Shown here piece after piece: positions 62,953 through 64,000 of a DNA stretch of 64,000 nt (positions are counted from its first letter, which is position 1; the number at the start of each line of letters is the position of its first letter). The translations under genes and the position numbers were made by a program. The stretch spans positions 1,488,001 to 1,552,000 of the forward strand of contig NZXX01000001.1 in the NCBI GenBank assembly GCA_002702065.1. The letters are read 5' to 3'. The notes under the pieces were generated by a model that was not told the origin of the DNA, made no database searches, and saw nothing but the letters and a program-made list of their open reading frames with translations. This DNA comes from Anaerolineaceae bacterium. Its GTDB lineage: Bacteria > Chloroflexota > Anaerolineae > Aggregatilineales > Phototrophicaceae.

Positions 62953-63089
62953 TCTGTCTTCAGTCCTCCAGACTGACTTACATTTGGGTTTAATGCCTCT
63001 ACACAAAGTGATGAAGCATTTCACCTTCATGTTACAGATGCGCACGATGAAAGAATAGGGTAGACAACCGACTCATGACAGAGCGGTGG

Positions 63090-64000
63090 TTAGTGGATGG
63101 CGATGACAGGTTGAGGTGGGTCGTGCGCGCCGTTACCGAGGGTGGGTGTTTCGCTGATGAAGACAAAATCAAACAATGCCGGTTTGTCGCCGGTAAATGG
63201 TAGTTGCACAACGGCAATGTCACCTGTTTGAGTGACGGTGTAATGATAGAAATGGAAATCATCATGCATGATCCATCCATCCGCTGTACCGCTCACGAAT
63301 GTGCGTGCAGCGTCATCAACCGAATGGAGGCTGGTATCGCGCAGCACAAGGGTTGATTCGGAACGTGTCTGGCTGTGAACCAGGTAGCCGCGTCCACCAG
63401 CGACCCAATGTGAGGTCAGCAGGAGCGATAGTTCTGCCGGATCCGTGTAAACCACCAGACCTGTACTGGAGTCTGGCATGAAATCGCGATCAAAATAGGT
63501 GATGATGTTCACATCGGTGACGGGGCTTGCTTGGGAGCGATCGCTAAAATCCTGCCCGGCGACGAGAACTTCCCCCGAACTTGCCAACCGATCGGACATC
63601 AACCGGTAGGTGACCACCCGGTAGGGTATGTTGGTGCGTGTGATGCTGTTGTCATTTGGCTGCCAGCGATAGGCAAAGCCTTCCACAAAACCTTCACAGG
63701 GGAAACAATGAGGGTAGAGCAGGAGGCCGTCTTCTGACCATTCCGGCAGCAGGGCATAATTTCGATGCGGCTCTGCGATGAGCTGGCTGGTTTCCGCTTC
63801 TACGAGCACTTCGCCCGATGCCACGTCGATGATTTGCAGGATACCGCCATACCAGTCGGCCATAGAGATGGTGACCTGCTGACCATCCGGGCTAAATGGG
63901 CCAACCATCGCTATTTCGCCGCCTGCCGGTTCATCGGACCGCCATTGAATAGACTGTTCCACCTTACGCAGTGATTCCGTCTGGAGGTCCAGAATAAATG
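63090..64000 (-). CDS. Beta-propeller-like protein, partial
   Basis: The frame stays open to the right edge of the window, so the N-terminus is missing. At least 303 residues are visible and end at 63090. They form repeated strands of the PD40/WD40 kind, for example VGPFSPDGQQVTISMADWYGGILQIIDVASGEVL and YALLPEWSEDGLLLYPHC, consistent with a propeller. Catalytic or binding function cannot be told. There is no adjacent partner inside the window except the glgX gene upstream on the same strand, 137 bases away. Confidence 0.6.
   Translation of the reverse strand, partial: FILDLQTESLRKVEQSIQWRSDEPAGGEIAMVGPFSPDGQQVTISMADWYGGILQIIDVASGEVLVEAETSQLIAEPHRNYALLPEWSEDGLLLYPHCFPCEGFVEGFAYRWQPNDNSITRTNIPYRVVTYRLMSDRLASSGEVLVAGQDFSDRSQASPVTDVNIITYFDRDFMPDSSTGLVVYTDPAELSLLLTSHWVAGGRGYLVHSQTRSESTLVLRDTSLHSVDDAARTFVSGTADGWIMHDDFHFYHYTVTQTGDIAVVQLPFTGDKPALFDFVFISETPTLGNGAHDPPQPVIAIH

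Noticed and set aside
1..64000. CRISPR array, tRNA, rRNA or insertion sequence
   Set aside because: No repeat-spacer pattern, tRNA-like cloverleaf, rRNA stretch or transposase was recognised by eye; absence was not tested with dedicated tools.

Overview
The window looks like a chromosomal stretch of a free-living heterotrophic bacterium built for scavenging plant or algal carbohydrate. The density of sugar ABC transporters, family 5 binding proteins with short hydrophobic signal peptides, Cys-type sulfatases, LuxR-ATPase regulators and the moderate GC content fit Chloroflexota (Anaerolineae-like lineages). That placement is inferred from gene content; no rRNA or tRNA gene was found and I could not run a search.

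Layout. 1-3.8 kb: the tail of a NarL-type histidine kinase, its LuxR response regulator, a degenerate receiver protein, three membrane proteins and a decayed beta-lactamase-family relic. 3.9-8.7 kb: a covalent-flavin oxidase divergent from a large LuxR-HTH/ATPase regulator, a DUF4242 protein and a decayed LysR relic. 8.7-15.3 kb (minus): an RpiR-regulated operon with a Tat-exported sugar-binding protein, two permeases, a sugar isomerase/epimerase and a sulfatase. 15.6-26.8 kb (minus): a second sulfatase operon led by an unusual DeoR regulator fused to a periplasmic-binding-type domain, followed by a complete Opp/Dpp-type ABC transporter and an L-fucose/L-arabinose isomerase-like enzyme. Divergent from it lie an amidohydrolase and a small Rieske protein (27.0-28.5 kb). 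28.8-36.4 kb (plus): a LacI-regulated ABC operon with a six-hairpin glycosidase and a tandem metallo-beta-lactamase-fold protein. 36.5-43.5 kb (minus): an RbsABC-type importer with an FGGY kinase.

44.1-46.3 kb (minus): a CHASE4 sensor kinase with a single-domain response regulator. Divergent from it (46.6-48.3 kb) is a compact operon of a pyruvoyl-dependent arginine decarboxylase, an NNMT/PNMT/TEMT-like methyltransferase and a small membrane protein. This is the best candidate here for an undescribed small-molecule pathway, possibly making a methylated agmatine. An aldo/keto reductase follows. 49.8-55.5 kb: an ArsR-type regulator fused to a beta-rich domain, divergent from an ABC operon ending in a GH51 alpha-L-arabinofuranosidase. 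56-63 kb: treZ and treY, convergent with glgX, together giving trehalose synthesis from alpha-glucan. A partial beta-propeller protein runs off the right end.

The recurring logic is regulator, solute importer, then cytoplasmic hydrolase, isomerase or kinase, with a different regulator family for each cluster (RpiR, DeoR fusion, LacI, ArsR fusion). Matching palindromic operators are visible in several of the promoter regions, and three of the binding-protein genes are followed by a strong hairpin before the next gene.
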